NCBI RefSeq assembly: GCF_937873725.1
Contig: NZ_CALMYY010000067.1
Coordinates: forward strand, 1-64,000
Direction of reading: 5' to 3'
Source of the DNA: an uncultured Dietzia sp.
Lineage (GTDB): Bacteria > Actinomycetota > Actinomycetes > Mycobacteriales > Mycobacteriaceae
Length of the DNA: 64,000 nt
Position 1 is the first letter of the stretch, and each line of letters starts with the position of its first letter. Under the pieces are notes generated by a model. That model did not search any database and was not told the origin of the DNA. It saw only the letters and a list, made by a program, of their open reading frames with translations. Shown here piece by piece: positions 39,492 through 48,224 of the stretch. A program made the position numbers and the translations under genes.

Positions 39492-40304
39492 TCATCCCTC
39501 CGCGATCGCCCCCAGGATCCGCTCGGCGAGGTCGGCGCGGCACACCACCAGGTCCGGCAGGTAGGTGTCGGCGACGTTGTACTCCAGCGGCGAGCCGTCG
39601 ACCCGCAGCGCGACCACGCCCCGGGCCAGCGCCACCCCGGCGGGCGCGGCCGAGTCCCACTGGTACTGCCCGCCGGCGTGGATGTAGGCGTCGGCCTCGC
39701 CGCGTACGACCGCGGCCGCCTTCGCGCCGGCCGAACCCAACGGGACCAGGTCACCGCCCACCGCCCGGGCGACCGCCTCCGCGAACGCCGGGGGGCGGGT
39801 CGCGGAGAGGACGATCCTCGGGCGCGAGCCCGTGCGCGGCGGGAGGAGGCCTCCCCCGTCCACCGAGCCGTTGCCGACGGGAGCGGCGTAGACCTCGTCG
39901 TCGTCGGTCCCCAACACCACCCCGAGCGCCGGCAGCGACACCGCGGCGGCGGTGAGCCGCGACCGCGCCGGGTCCCCGGACCGCTCCCACAGCGCCACGT
40001 GCACGGCCCAGTCCGGGCGGTCGCCCAGCCCGTACTCGCGCGTGCCGTCGACGGGGTCGATGATCCACACGCGGTCGGCCCCGACGCGCGCGGGATCGTC
40101 CCGGGACTCCTCGGAGAGCACGGCATCGCCGGGCCGCTCGGCGGCCAGGCGGTCCAGGATCAGCGTGTTGGCCCGGCGGTCGCCCAGGTCGCCCAGCGCG
40201 CGGCGGGTGGGGCCGGAGGTGCGGAGGTCCACCAGGAGGCGGCCGGCGTCGACCGCCAGATCGACGGCGAGTTGCTGGTCCGGGGAACGCGTGGGGTCTG
40301 CCAT
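39492..40304 (-). CDS. cysQ: 3'(2'),5'-Bisphosphate nucleotidase / inositol monophosphatase-like CysQ
   Basis: A 270-residue Mg-dependent phosphatase. LSEESRDD, WIIDPVDGTREYGLG and WDSAAPAGVALARG are the three metal-binding blocks of the family. CysQ removes PAP, the by-product of sulfate reduction, and also acts as a fructose-1,6- or inositol phosphatase in M. tuberculosis. It lies near the Rrf2 regulator, the TauE exporter and cysDNC, supporting a sulfur role. Start ATG 40304 matches the family; upstream codons are not conserved. Confidence 0.88.
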   Translation of the reverse strand: MADPTRSPDQQLAVDLAVDAGRLLVDLRTSGPTRRALGDLGDRRANTLILDRLAAERPGDAVLSEESRDDPARVGADRVWIIDPVDGTREYGLGDRPDWAVHVALWERSGDPARSRLTAAAVSLPALGVVLGTDDDEVYAAPVGNGSVDGGGLLPPRTGSRPRIVLSATRPPAFAEAVARAVGGDLVPLGSAGAKAAAVVRGEADAYIHAGGQYQWDSAAPAGVALARGVVALRVDGSPLEYNVADTYLPDLVVCRADLAERILGAIAEG

Positions 40305-40821
40305 GACCCCCACCCTAGGAGGCCCGGGGCGCACGCGAGCGGGGACCGCCTATCGATGGCGGCGCAGGCCTCGCAGGCGGCCGCGCCCGTGTTCCCGGAC
40401 CACCCGCGCCGGCTCGTCCGGACAGCGGTGGGCGTCGGCGGCGACACGGGCTGCCCCGCGCGACGGGAGGAGGCCGCTCAGGGCGCCGCAGCGACGACAT
40501 CCCCACCGGGCCCCTTCCTCGGCCTCCTCGACAAAGCACGATCGCTCGCCAACCTCGTTCATAGCCCTCCCCGACCAGTCGCGCCGTCCCAGACCCTGCA
40601 CAGAGACGGCAATGATGTCACAGAACTCTCATCCTGTTCACGGCACGCCCCGCATCGGCAGACAGATCGGTCCAGGGGGTCCTCGGGAGGGGCAATCACC
40701 CTGCGCCGCCGGGCCTTTCCCGACCCGGGGCAGCGGCGACGAGGCCTCCTTCCGCCGCCGCCGACGGTCCCCCGCAGCCCTCGCGGGCGGCCTCGCCCGT
40801 CGACTCTGGGAGACTGTCCAC
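40305..40821. other. Non-coding divergent spacer between cysQ and Rrf2 gene
   Basis: 517 bases without a credible gene; the open frames here are Arg/Pro/Gly-rich and unlike proteins. It must contain promoters for cysQ and the Rrf2 gene. The only recognised signal is a GGCAGACAGATCGGTCC segment (40657-40673) resembling half of the cysD palindrome. Confidence 0.5.
40657..40673. promoter_or_regulatory. Half-conserved copy of the cysD palindrome
   Basis: GGCAGACAGATCGGTCC shares its first 12 bases with the palindrome at 45234 (GGCAGACAGATC) and keeps a degenerate right arm (GGTCC). It lies about 150 bases upstream of the Rrf2 gene. Confidence 0.4.
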
Positions 40822-41304
40822 ATGAGGGTCACCGCGAAGTCGGACTACGCCCTGCGCGCGCTCGTGGAGCTCGCGGTGGCGCGGGACGACCACACCGGGG
40901 ACGATCCGCGCGGGACCCCGGTCAGCGCCGAGGAGCTGGGCCGGCTGCAGGGCATCCCGCACGGCTTCCTCCAGGCCATCCTCTCGGACCTGCGCCGGGC
41001 CGGACTCGTCGCCAGCCGGCGGGGCAAGTCCGGCGGCTGGACCCTGGCCCGGGACGCCCGCGAGATCACCGTCGCCGACGTCCTGCGCGCGGTCGACGGC
41101 CCACTGGTGAGCGTGCACGACGTGCGCCCGGAGTCGGTCAGCTACAACGAGCGGGCGGCCGGGCTGCAACACGTGTGGATCGCCTCCCGCGCGGCGCTGC
41201 GCCGGGTTATGGACGCGGTGACGATCGCCGACCTGGCCGCCGGTCGGCTGCCGGACGAGGTCCACGAGCTCACGCTCGACGGCGACGCCTGGGAGCCCCG
41301 CTGA
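40822..41304 (+). CDS. Rrf2 family transcriptional regulator
   Basis: A 160-residue winged-helix regulator. MRVTAKSDYALRALVELA is the family start, and SAEELGRLQGIPHGFLQAILSDLRRAGLVASRRGKSGGWTLAR is the recognition and wing region. No cysteine is present, so it does not carry the Fe-S cluster of IscR/NsrR; cysteine-free Rrf2 proteins such as CymR control sulfur genes with a partner. Flanked by cysQ, tauE and cysDNC, so control of sulfur assimilation is inferred. The stop codon is the first TGA of a run of direct repeats. Confidence 0.87.
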   Translation: MRVTAKSDYALRALVELAVARDDHTGDDPRGTPVSAEELGRLQGIPHGFLQAILSDLRRAGLVASRRGKSGGWTLARDAREITVADVLRAVDGPLVSVHDVRPESVSYNERAAGLQHVWIASRAALRRVMDAVTIADLAAGRLPDEVHELTLDGDAWEPR

Positions 41305-41366
41305 CCCCCGCAATCCGGGAGCCCCCTGACCCCCGCAATCCGCTACTCCCTGACCCCCGCAATCCG
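41301..41366. repeat. Three direct repeats CTGACCCCCGCAATCCG
   Basis: The 17-nt unit occurs at 41301, 41326 and 41350 (24-25 bp period), the last two continuing as CTAC. The first copy contains the Rrf2 gene stop codon. Units include ATCCGCTAC, the arm of the inverted repeat that follows. Confidence 0.75.
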
Positions 41367-41384
41367 CTACCCCCCTGCGCTGTC

Positions 41385-41428
41385 CGCTACCGGGAATCAG
41401 GTAGCGAAGCGCGCAGGCCGGTAGCGGA
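41385..41428. repeat. Inverted repeat, TAGCGGAT family, copy 1
   Basis: CGCTACC and GGTAGCG flank GGGAATCA (41385-41406), followed by GGTAGCGGATTCC. The TauE stop codon lies inside the left arm. The loop sequence is the reverse complement of the loop of the hairpin at 50974-51017, so the two belong to one element family. Confidence 0.6.
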
Positions 41429-42367
41429 TTCCCCGGGGTGCGGGGCTGCGGGCTGCGGGGCTGCGGGCGCCGGGGCCGGGGCGTCCAGGTGGACCGAGTA
41501 CCTGCGGACCAGCACCCGCCACACCAGCGGCCCCGCCGTCAGCAGCACCAGCGCGATCCCGCCGATCAGCGCCGGGGACGCGCCGAGCATCGCCGACGCC
41601 GTCACCGCCAGGACGATCGTGATGCCCCGCCGGATGAGCCCCTGGGGGACGCGGCCGGCGAACTTGGAGCCGAAGAACGTGCCCACCGCGCCGCCCACGA
41701 GCAGCGGCACCAGCAGGTCCCAGTCGACGCCGGTCACCATCACGTGGCCGATCGCCGCCGCGATCACCAGCGGGACCGCCTGCACCAGGTCCGTGCCCAC
41801 CAGCCGCAGCGCCGCCAGCGTCGGGTACAGCAGCATGATGCACATCATGATCACCGTGCCGGAGCCCACCGAGGTGATGCCCACCATGAGCCCGCCCACC
41901 ACGCCGACCAGCAGGGTGATGAGCGGCTTGACCGGCGGGTTCGGATCGTCGCCGGTCCGGATCCGGCCCGCCATCTCGAAGAAGGCGCGCAGGAAGTAGG
42001 CCGAGGACGCCACGATGAGCGTCGCGCCGATGGCCTTCTTCAGCAGCCCCTGGACGTCGTCGGCGCCCACGGCGTGGACGAGCCACGCGCCCAGGTACGC
42101 CGTGGGCACCGAGCCCAGGACCAGCCAGAACGCGATCCTCAGGTTGGGCTTGCCGTGCCGCCAGTGCACCCCGGCGCCGATCACCTTGTTCACCGCGTTG
42201 ACCACGAGGTCGTTGGCGACGGCCGCCGTGGGCGGGATCCCCACGAGGATGAGCGCCGGCGTCATCAGCGCGCCGCCGCCCATCCCCGTCAGGCCGATCA
42301 CCACGCCGATCACGGCGCTGACGACCAGCAGTCCGAGCGACTCGTAGGTCAGCAGGGCCTCGGGCAC
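41387..42367 (-). CDS. TauE/SafE family sulfite/sulfonate exporter
   Basis: A 326-residue membrane protein with about eight helices in two related halves. The N-terminus GLLVVSAVIGVVIGLTGMGGGALMTPALIL and the second-half VGVVGGLMVGITSVGSGTVIMMCIMLLYP are the paired TauE signatures. It sits next to cysNC (5 bases), supporting export of sulfite or a related anion. The last ~25 residues (Pro/Ala-rich then GESATGLRASLPDSR) are encoded by an intergenic-type repeat, so the true C-terminus may have been extended by repeat insertion. Confidence 0.87.
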   Translation of the reverse strand: MPEALLTYESLGLLVVSAVIGVVIGLTGMGGGALMTPALILVGIPPTAAVANDLVVNAVNKVIGAGVHWRHGKPNLRIAFWLVLGSVPTAYLGAWLVHAVGADDVQGLLKKAIGATLIVASSAYFLRAFFEMAGRIRTGDDPNPPVKPLITLLVGVVGGLMVGITSVGSGTVIMMCIMLLYPTLAALRLVGTDLVQAVPLVIAAAIGHVMVTGVDWDLLVPLLVGGAVGTFFGSKFAGRVPQGLIRRGITIVLAVTASAMLGASPALIGGIALVLLTAGPLVWRVLVRRYSVHLDAPAPAPAAPQPAAPHPGESATGLRASLPDSR

Positions 42368-42371
42368 CGGA

Positions 42372-44267
42372 TCAGATCCCCAGGAGGGTGCTGACGATCC
42401 GCTGCGCGACCTCGTCCGCGGTCCCGTCCTCGGGACGGATGTGCAGGTCCGGGGTCAGCGGCGGCTCGTACGGCGCGGAGACGCCGGTGAACTCGGGGAT
42501 CTCGCCGGCGCGGGCCCTGGCGTACAGGCCCTTGGGGTCGCGGGCCTCGCACTCCGCCAGCGGGGTGTCCACAAAGACCTCGGTGAACGGCAGGTCGGCC
42601 GCGGCGTGGACGCCGCGCGCGGCGTCGCGGTCGGCGCGCATCGGGGAGATGAGCGAACAGACGACGACGACGCCGGCATCGGCGAACAGCGCCGCCACCT
42701 CCGCGGTGCGGCGGATGTTCTCCGCCCGGTCGGAGGCCGAGAACCCGAGGTCGGCGTTGAGGCCGTGGCGCAGGTTGTCCCCGTCGAGGATGTAGGCCGG
42801 GTGCCCGGACTCGATGAGCAGCCGCTCGACCGCGGAGGCGATGGTGGACTTGCCGGAGCCCGAGAGCCCGGTGAGCCACAGCGTCCGGCCCTGCCCGCGG
42901 TCGCCGCGCTGGACGGCGCCGGCGTGCCAGACCACGTTGGAGCCGGTGGTGGCGGGCCCGATGATCATGCCCGCGCCCACGGTGTTGCCGGTGAGCTCGT
43001 CGACCAGGATGAAGGCGCCCGTGTCGCGGTTGCGGCGGTACGGGTCGTACATCAGCGGCGTCTGCGTGCGCAGGGCGATGCGCCCGATCTCGTTGAGCCC
43101 GAGCTCGGCGGAGGCGGGGTCGCGGTGCAGCGTGTTGATGTCGAGCCGGTACTCCAGGCCCGTGACCATCGCCTTGGTGTCGCGGGTGGTGTGCTTGACG
43201 AGGTACTTCCGGCCCGCGGCCAGGGTCGTGTCGTCGGCGAACCAGCAGACCATTGCCTCGAGCTCGGTGCCCTGGTGCGGCCGGTTGCCGGGACGGGCGA
43301 TCATCTCGCCGCGGACGATGTCGATCTCGTCGTTGAGCGCGATCGTCACCGCCGCGGGTGCGGCGGCCTCGTCCAGCTCGGCCCCGCCCGGGCCCCAGAT
43401 GGCCTTGACGGTGGACTGCCGACCGGACGGCATGACCACCACGTCGTCGTGGACCTTGATGATGCCGCCCGCGACGGTGCCGGCGAAGGAGCGGTGGTCC
43501 AACCCGTCGGCGCGCTGGGGCCGGATCACGTACTGGACCGGGAACCGGACGTCGGTCAGGTTGCGGTCCGAGGCGATGTGCACGTTCTCGAGGTGGTCCA
43601 GCAGCGCCGGGCCCGTGTACCAGGGCATGGTGTCGGTCTTGTCCACGACGTTGTCGCCCTTGAGCGCCGAGAGCGGCACAAAGGTGACGTCGTGGACCTC
43701 GAGCTTGGCGGCGAAGTCGGTGAACTCGGTGCGGATGGCCTCGTAGACGGCCTCGTCGTGGTCCACCAGGTCCATCTTGTTCACCGCCACGACCAGGCGC
43801 GGGATGCCCAGCAGCGCGGAGAGGAAGGCGTGGCGGCGGGTCTGCTCGAGCACCCCCTTGCGGGCGTCGACGAGGATGATCGCCACGTCCGCGGTGGAGG
43901 CGCCGGTGACCATGTTCCGCGTGTACTGCACGTGGCCCGGGGTGTCGGCGATGATGAACTTGCGCCGCGGGGTGGAGAAGTAGCGGTAGGCCACGTCGAT
44001 CGTGATGCCCTGCTCGCGCTCCGAGCGCAGGCCGTCGGTGAGCAGCGCGAGGTCGGTGTACTCGTCGCCGCGCTTGGCGGAGGTGGCCTCGATCGCGGCG
44101 AGCTGGTCCTCGAAGATGCCCTTGGAGTCGTAGAGAAGCCGGCCGATGAGGGTCGACTTGCCGTCGTCCACGGACCCGGCGGTGGCGATGCGCAGCAGCT
44201 GGGCGTGCTCGGACATGGTGGTCAGCTGCTCGGACGTGAGGGTGGATGCGGTGGTCGGGGTGCTCAT
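42372..44267 (-). CDS. cysNC: Bifunctional sulfate adenylyltransferase subunit 1 / APS kinase CysNC
   Basis: A 631-residue fusion. The N-terminal CysN GTPase has G1 GSVDDGKST (31-39), DTPGHVQYTRNM (G3) and NKMD (G4), then elongation-factor-like barrels. From about residue 450 the CysC kinase begins with GLSGSGKST, DGDNLRHGLN and FVDTPLAECEARDPKGLYA. Together they activate sulfate to APS with CysD and then to PAPS. The fusion is typical of mycobacteria-related actinobacteria. The ATG shares a base with the cysD stop (TGATG), indicating coupling. Confidence 0.96.
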   Translation of the reverse strand: MSTPTTASTLTSEQLTTMSEHAQLLRIATAGSVDDGKSTLIGRLLYDSKGIFEDQLAAIEATSAKRGDEYTDLALLTDGLRSEREQGITIDVAYRYFSTPRRKFIIADTPGHVQYTRNMVTGASTADVAIILVDARKGVLEQTRRHAFLSALLGIPRLVVAVNKMDLVDHDEAVYEAIRTEFTDFAAKLEVHDVTFVPLSALKGDNVVDKTDTMPWYTGPALLDHLENVHIASDRNLTDVRFPVQYVIRPQRADGLDHRSFAGTVAGGIIKVHDDVVVMPSGRQSTVKAIWGPGGAELDEAAAPAAVTIALNDEIDIVRGEMIARPGNRPHQGTELEAMVCWFADDTTLAAGRKYLVKHTTRDTKAMVTGLEYRLDINTLHRDPASAELGLNEIGRIALRTQTPLMYDPYRRNRDTGAFILVDELTGNTVGAGMIIGPATTGSNVVWHAGAVQRGDRGQGRTLWLTGLSGSGKSTIASAVERLLIESGHPAYILDGDNLRHGLNADLGFSASDRAENIRRTAEVAALFADAGVVVVCSLISPMRADRDAARGVHAAADLPFTEVFVDTPLAECEARDPKGLYARARAGEIPEFTGVSAPYEPPLTPDLHIRPEDGTADEVAQRIVSTLLGI

Positions 44268-45184
44268 CAGAAGTAGCCCTCCTTCTTGCGGTCTTCCATG
44301 CCGGCCTCGGAGATCCGGTCGTCGGCGCGGGTGGCGCCGCGCTCGGTGACGCGGGTGCCCGCGACCTCGGCCACCACGGCGGCGTTGTCGGTGGCGTCGG
44401 ACTCCACGCAGCCGGTGCAGGTGGCGTCGCCGACGGTGCGGAAGCGGACCAGCTCGGTGCGCGCCTCCTCGCCGGGCATCGTCTCGAGGAACCGGGTCTT
44501 GGCCAGGAGCATCCCGTCGCGCTCGATCACCTCGCGCCGGTGCGCGTAGTAGATGGGCGGCAGGTCGATGTCCTCCCGCTCGATGTACTGCCAGATGTCC
44601 AGCTCGGTCCAGTTGGACAGCGGGAAGACGCGGATGTGCTCGCCCTTGCGGTGCTTGCCGTTGTAGAGCTTCCACAGCTCCGGGCGCTGCGCGCGCGGGT
44701 CCCAGGCGCCAAAGGCGTCGCGGAAGGAGAAGACGCGCTCCTTGGCGCGGGCCTTCTCCTCGTCCCGGCGGGCGCCGCCGAACACGGCGTCGAAGCGGTT
44801 CTCCTGGATGCCCCGCAGCAGGGCGGCGGTCTGGAGGCGGTTGCGGCTGGTGCCCACGCCGGTCTCCTCGACCACGCGGCCGGCGTCGATGTCGTCCTGG
44901 ACGTAGGACACGATCAGCTGGACGCCGGTCTCGGCCACCACGCGGTCCCGGTACTCGATCACCTCGTCGAAGTTGTGGCCGGTGTCGACGTGCATGAGCG
45001 GGAACGGCATCGGCGCGGGCCAGAACGCCTTGCGCGCCAGGTGGAACATCACCACGGAGTCCTTGCCGCCGGAGAAGAGCATCCCCGGCCGCTCGAACTG
45101 CGCGGCCACCTCGCGGAAGATGTGCACGGACTCGGCCTCGAGCGCGTCGAGGTGCGAGAGCGTCACCGCCGTCCTCGGTGTCAT
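44267..45184 (-). CDS. cysD: Sulfate adenylyltransferase subunit 2 CysD
   Basis: A 305-residue PP-loop ATP pyrophosphatase that forms APS from sulfate with the CysN GTPase. The PP motif SGGKDS (38-43), the HVDTGHNFDEVIEYRD block, FGGARRDEEKARAKERVFSFRD and NWTELDIWQYI are family landmarks; the tail ends DRKKEGYF as in known CysD. GGAGG precedes the ATG closely. First gene of cysD-cysNC (and probably tauE), with a 20-bp palindrome 50-70 bases upstream. Confidence 0.97.
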   Translation of the reverse strand: MTPRTAVTLSHLDALEAESVHIFREVAAQFERPGMLFSGGKDSVVMFHLARKAFWPAPMPFPLMHVDTGHNFDEVIEYRDRVVAETGVQLIVSYVQDDIDAGRVVEETGVGTSRNRLQTAALLRGIQENRFDAVFGGARRDEEKARAKERVFSFRDAFGAWDPRAQRPELWKLYNGKHRKGEHIRVFPLSNWTELDIWQYIEREDIDLPPIYYAHRREVIERDGMLLAKTRFLETMPGEEARTELVRFRTVGDATCTGCVESDATDNAAVVAEVAGTRVTERGATRADDRISEAGMEDRKKEGYF

Positions 45185-45233
45185 GCGACCTCCAGTGTCG
45201 TGGGCCGGCCCGGGTCCCCCCGGCCCGGCGCTG

Positions 45234-45253
45234 GGCAGACAGATCTGTCTGCC
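45234..45253. promoter_or_regulatory. Perfect 20-bp palindrome, candidate sulfur operator
   Basis: GGCAGACAGATCTGTCTGCC reads the same on both strands. Its core CAGAC-N6-GTCTG matches in layout the McbR box TAGAC-N6-GTCTA known from corynebacterial sulfur regulation. It lies 50-70 bases upstream of cysD and about 100 bases before the divergent IclR gene. Confidence 0.6.
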
Positions 45254-45341
45254 ATCGGGCATCCGGACCATCGTGCGCCTCCGGAAGCGGGATTTCCCTC
45301 TCCGTGAGGCCAATGCGCGCGGGAGTGTCCGTTTTCCGACG

Positions 45342-45347
45342 TATGGT
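45342..45347 (+). promoter_or_regulatory. Candidate -10 box for the IclR gene
   Basis: TATGGT lies exactly 7 nt before the ATG at 45355, supporting that start and a leaderless message over the in-frame ATG at 45343, which lies within the box. Confidence 0.4.
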
Positions 45348-45354
45348 GTCGACT

Positions 45355-46293
45355 ATGCGACACGAACCCACACACCGCGTGCTCTCCGTGGTGGAGGCGC
45401 TCGCCGCGGACGGTCCTCCCCTCCCCCTGTCCGAGATCGCCCGCGAGGCCGAGGCCAGCCGCTCGACCCTCCACGCCGTGCTGGCGGAGATGCGGGCGCA
45501 GGGGTGGGCCGAGAAGGTGGCGGGCGGCTGGCGGGCCGGACCGCGCCTCCGGGCGGTGGGCGCCCTGCTGGCCGCGGAGGTCGATCTGGCGAGGGCCGCC
45601 CGGGAGCCGCTCGAGGCGCTGGCCGAGGCCACCGGGATCGCGGCTGTGGTCTTCGAGGTCCGCGAGGGGATGGCCGAGGTCGTGGACTCGGCCGGGTCGG
45701 GCATGCGCACGGCGTCCCGCGGGGTCGTGCCGGTCGGTCACGTGGTGCCGCTCCGGGCACCCTTCGCCCGCGAGCTCGCGGCCCGCCTGCCGATGGTCGA
45801 GCAGCGGCGGTGGCTGGCCGAGTCCGGCGGCCTGACCCCGGCGGCGCGCGAGCGCCTGGAGCTGGTCCTGCCCCAGATCGCGCGCCGCGGCTGGTCCGTC
45901 GAGCGGCTCACCCCCGGGCGTCGCGAGCTACTGCGGATGGCCGACTCGCTGGAGGCCTCCGGAATCGGTTCGCTGGTGCGCGACCGCGTGTCGGAGCTCT
46001 TCGTGGAGCTGTCCGAGATCGACGTGACCGACGCCGAACTCGCCGGCACCGCCGACCTGGCGGTGGCCTCGGTGGCCGCCCCCGTGCTGCGCGCGGACGG
46101 CCGGGCCGTGGGGTCGGTGGCCGTCCCCCCGGGACGGCGCATGACCCGCCGGGCCGTCGCGCGGGCGGTGGAGGCGGTCACCGCGTGCGCCGGCGACGTG
46201 TCGGCCCGGCTGGCCTCCCGGCCCGGCCCGGCCCGCGCCGCCGTCCTGCCGCCGCACCTCGTGCACCCGGCGCACGCCGCCCGCGTCCCCTGA
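45355..46293 (+). CDS. IclR-like transcriptional regulator
   Basis: A 312-residue regulator. The N-terminal winged helix shows HRVLSVVEALAADGPPLPLSEIAREAEASRSTLHAVLAEMRAQGWAEK, the IclR DNA-binding signature. The effector domain follows with weaker similarity (AVVFEVREGMAEVVDSAG, VPLRAPFARELAA), with a C-terminal VGSVAVPPGRRMTRRAVARAVEAV. Divergent from cysD and upstream of the AcoR-like regulator gene. Its target is not clear; the adjacent aldehyde/alcohol dehydrogenases or itself are possible. Confidence 0.8.
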   Translation: MRHEPTHRVLSVVEALAADGPPLPLSEIAREAEASRSTLHAVLAEMRAQGWAEKVAGGWRAGPRLRAVGALLAAEVDLARAAREPLEALAEATGIAAVVFEVREGMAEVVDSAGSGMRTASRGVVPVGHVVPLRAPFARELAARLPMVEQRRWLAESGGLTPAARERLELVLPQIARRGWSVERLTPGRRELLRMADSLEASGIGSLVRDRVSELFVELSEIDVTDAELAGTADLAVASVAAPVLRADGRAVGSVAVPPGRRMTRRAVARAVEAVTACAGDVSARLASRPGPARAAVLPPHLVHPAHAARVP

Positions 46294-46413
46294 CCCGCGG
46301 GATCGGGAGCGGGCGCAGGCGCGGGAGCGGGAGCGGGCGCAGGGCATCCGCGGCGCCGGCCGCGGCATCGGTATGGTGTCGGTCACACTCCCCTCGCGCT
46401 CCGGAGGTGGTCC

Positions 46414-48123
46414 ATGACCCCGCCCTCACCACCCACCCCGTCGGGACCCGGCGAGGACCAGCTGGGGATGTCGTGGCGCCGGTCGGCGCTGACCGGGCTC
46501 ACCCCGAAGAGCGCACGCCCGGGCGCCCCTCACCCTCGCGCCAGCCGGTCCCACCGCCTGATCGAGGCCGCCCGCCCGGTGATGGACGCGCTGGACCCCG
46601 TCCTGCGCGACACGGGAGCCACCCTCCTGCTGGCGGACCGCGACGGCCGGGTCATCCGGACCGTCCGCGACAACGCACGGATCTCCCGCATGCTGCTGCG
46701 GCGCGGGGTCGACGACGGCGCCACGCTCACCGAGGAGGCCGTGGGCAACAACGGGATCGGGACGGCTCTGGAGACCCGCGCCGGGGTGTTCATCCACGGC
46801 GAACAGCACTTCGCGGAGGTCCTGCGCGACTTCGTCTGCTACGGGCACCCGATCGTCGACCCGCTCACCCGACGGCTGGTCGGGGCGGTGGACCTGACCG
46901 GCATGAGCGCGGACGCCTCCCGCATGTTCGCCCCGTTCGTGCGCAAGATCGTCGCGGACATCGAGGCCCGCTACGTGGACACCGCCCGCGCCGACGACCG
47001 CGAGCTCTGGCACCGCTTTGTCGAACGCACCCGCTCCTCGGACACCGCGACCTGCGCGTTCGGCGACGAGGTGGTGCTGGCCTCGCACTACAGCCTGGAG
47101 CGGCTGGACTCCCGGGACATCGTGACGCTCCGGCGGCTGGTCGAGCGCGGAGAGGTGAGCGACGCCGTGGAGCTCTCGATGGGCACGGTGGGCGTGCTAG
47201 CGAGCCGGGTCGGCCGCCGCGGGCACCTGCTCGACCTGACGTTCCCGGAGCCGCCGGACCCGTCCGTGCCCACCGTCAGCATGCCCACCGTCAGCATGCC
47301 CACCGTCCGCGTGCCCACCGTCGCGAAGTCCGCGCCCACGGTCGCCCCGACGACGGGCGCCCCGACGACCGCGCTGGCGCACGCCGTGGAGGGGCCCCCG
47401 GGGTCGGGGAGGACGACGACGGCGAGGGCGATCGCCGGCCCGGACGCCCTGCACGTCCGGCTCGCCGAGGCGGACAGCGCGGAGGCGGCGTGGCGGGACC
47501 TGGCCGCCCCAGCCCTCCGCGACCGGGGCGATCGGGGCACGCCGCTGGTCCTGGACGACATCGACCTGCTCGACGACGCCGACCTGCGCCGCCTGGCTGC
47601 GCGCCTGGGGTCGGCGGGGGCCGGCCTCGTCGTCGTCACCAGTCGCGAGGGTCCCCGCGCGGCGGTGGCGCAGGCGCTCGACGCGTGCGGGGCGCGGACG
47701 GTGCTGCGCCCGCTGCACGAGCGCGGCGCCGAGGGCGGCGAGATCGTCCGCCGGATGGTCGCCGATCTGGCCGCCGAGCGCGGGCTCGTCGAGCCGGCGG
47801 TGTCCGCGCGGTTCGTGGACGCGGTCTGCTCGTCGGACCTGCCCAACGGGCTGGTGTCCCTCCGGTCGATCCTCCTCGAGTGCCTGGGCGGGATCCCGGG
47901 AGTCCCACCGGGGACGGGCCGGGCGACCCTCGACGTGGGCTCGCTCCCCTCCCGCGCCCGCTCCGCCCGGCCACCCCGCGCCGGCGAGTTGGCCCGCGGC
48001 GAGTACGACGCGATCGTCGCGGCACTGGCGGAGTGCGACGGCGTGCGGTCCCGGGCAGCCCGACGGCTGGGCATCAGCCGAACCACCCTCTACGCCCGTA
48101 TGAGGGAGTTCGGGCTGTCCTAG
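46414..48123 (+). CDS. AcoR/DhaR-like regulator with degenerate AAA domain
   Basis: A 569-residue regulator. A GAF-like sensor (about 55-210: ATLLLADRDGRVIRTVRDN to VDLTGMSADASRMFAPF) is followed by a linker with PTVSMPTVSMPTVRVPTV repeats (285-303), an AAA-like domain and a Fis-type HTH (about 535-569, RSRAARRLGISRTTLYARM). Walker A is GPPGSGRTT (327-335) with Arg replacing Lys, and no GAFTGA sigma-54 loop is visible, so it cannot act as a sigma-54 activator. GGAGGTGGTCC precedes the ATG. Directly upstream of aldehyde and alcohol dehydrogenase genes, its likely targets. Confidence 0.85.
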   Translation: MTPPSPPTPSGPGEDQLGMSWRRSALTGLTPKSARPGAPHPRASRSHRLIEAARPVMDALDPVLRDTGATLLLADRDGRVIRTVRDNARISRMLLRRGVDDGATLTEEAVGNNGIGTALETRAGVFIHGEQHFAEVLRDFVCYGHPIVDPLTRRLVGAVDLTGMSADASRMFAPFVRKIVADIEARYVDTARADDRELWHRFVERTRSSDTATCAFGDEVVLASHYSLERLDSRDIVTLRRLVERGEVSDAVELSMGTVGVLASRVGRRGHLLDLTFPEPPDPSVPTVSMPTVSMPTVRVPTVAKSAPTVAPTTGAPTTALAHAVEGPPGSGRTTTARAIAGPDALHVRLAEADSAEAAWRDLAAPALRDRGDRGTPLVLDDIDLLDDADLRRLAARLGSAGAGLVVVTSREGPRAAVAQALDACGARTVLRPLHERGAEGGEIVRRMVADLAAERGLVEPAVSARFVDAVCSSDLPNGLVSLRSILLECLGGIPGVPPGTGRATLDVGSLPSRARSARPPRAGELARGEYDAIVAALAECDGVRSRAARRLGISRTTLYARMREFGLS

Positions 48124-48126
48124 AGG

Positions 48127-48145
48127 GTGTCCAGAAACTGAACAC
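48127..48145. promoter_or_regulatory. 19-bp dyad upstream of aldehyde dehydrogenase
   Basis: GTGTCCAGAAACTGAACAC has arms GTGT-n-CAG and CTG-n-ACAC around AAA, one mismatched pair. It lies three bases after the regulator stop and about 80 bases before the dehydrogenase ATG: a good position for an upstream activator site of the AcoR-like protein. Confidence 0.5.
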
Positions 48146-48224
48146 TCCGAGCCCCGGCGCCGGCCCCATGATGGATTGTGACCGGCCTCACATCGGGCCG
48201 GTCTCCGACCCCGGAGGTATTTCC

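Noticed and set aside
41301..41366. CRISPR-like direct repeats
   Set aside because: Three 17-nt units with 7-8 nt between them are too few and too close; no cas gene and no unique spacers of proper length.
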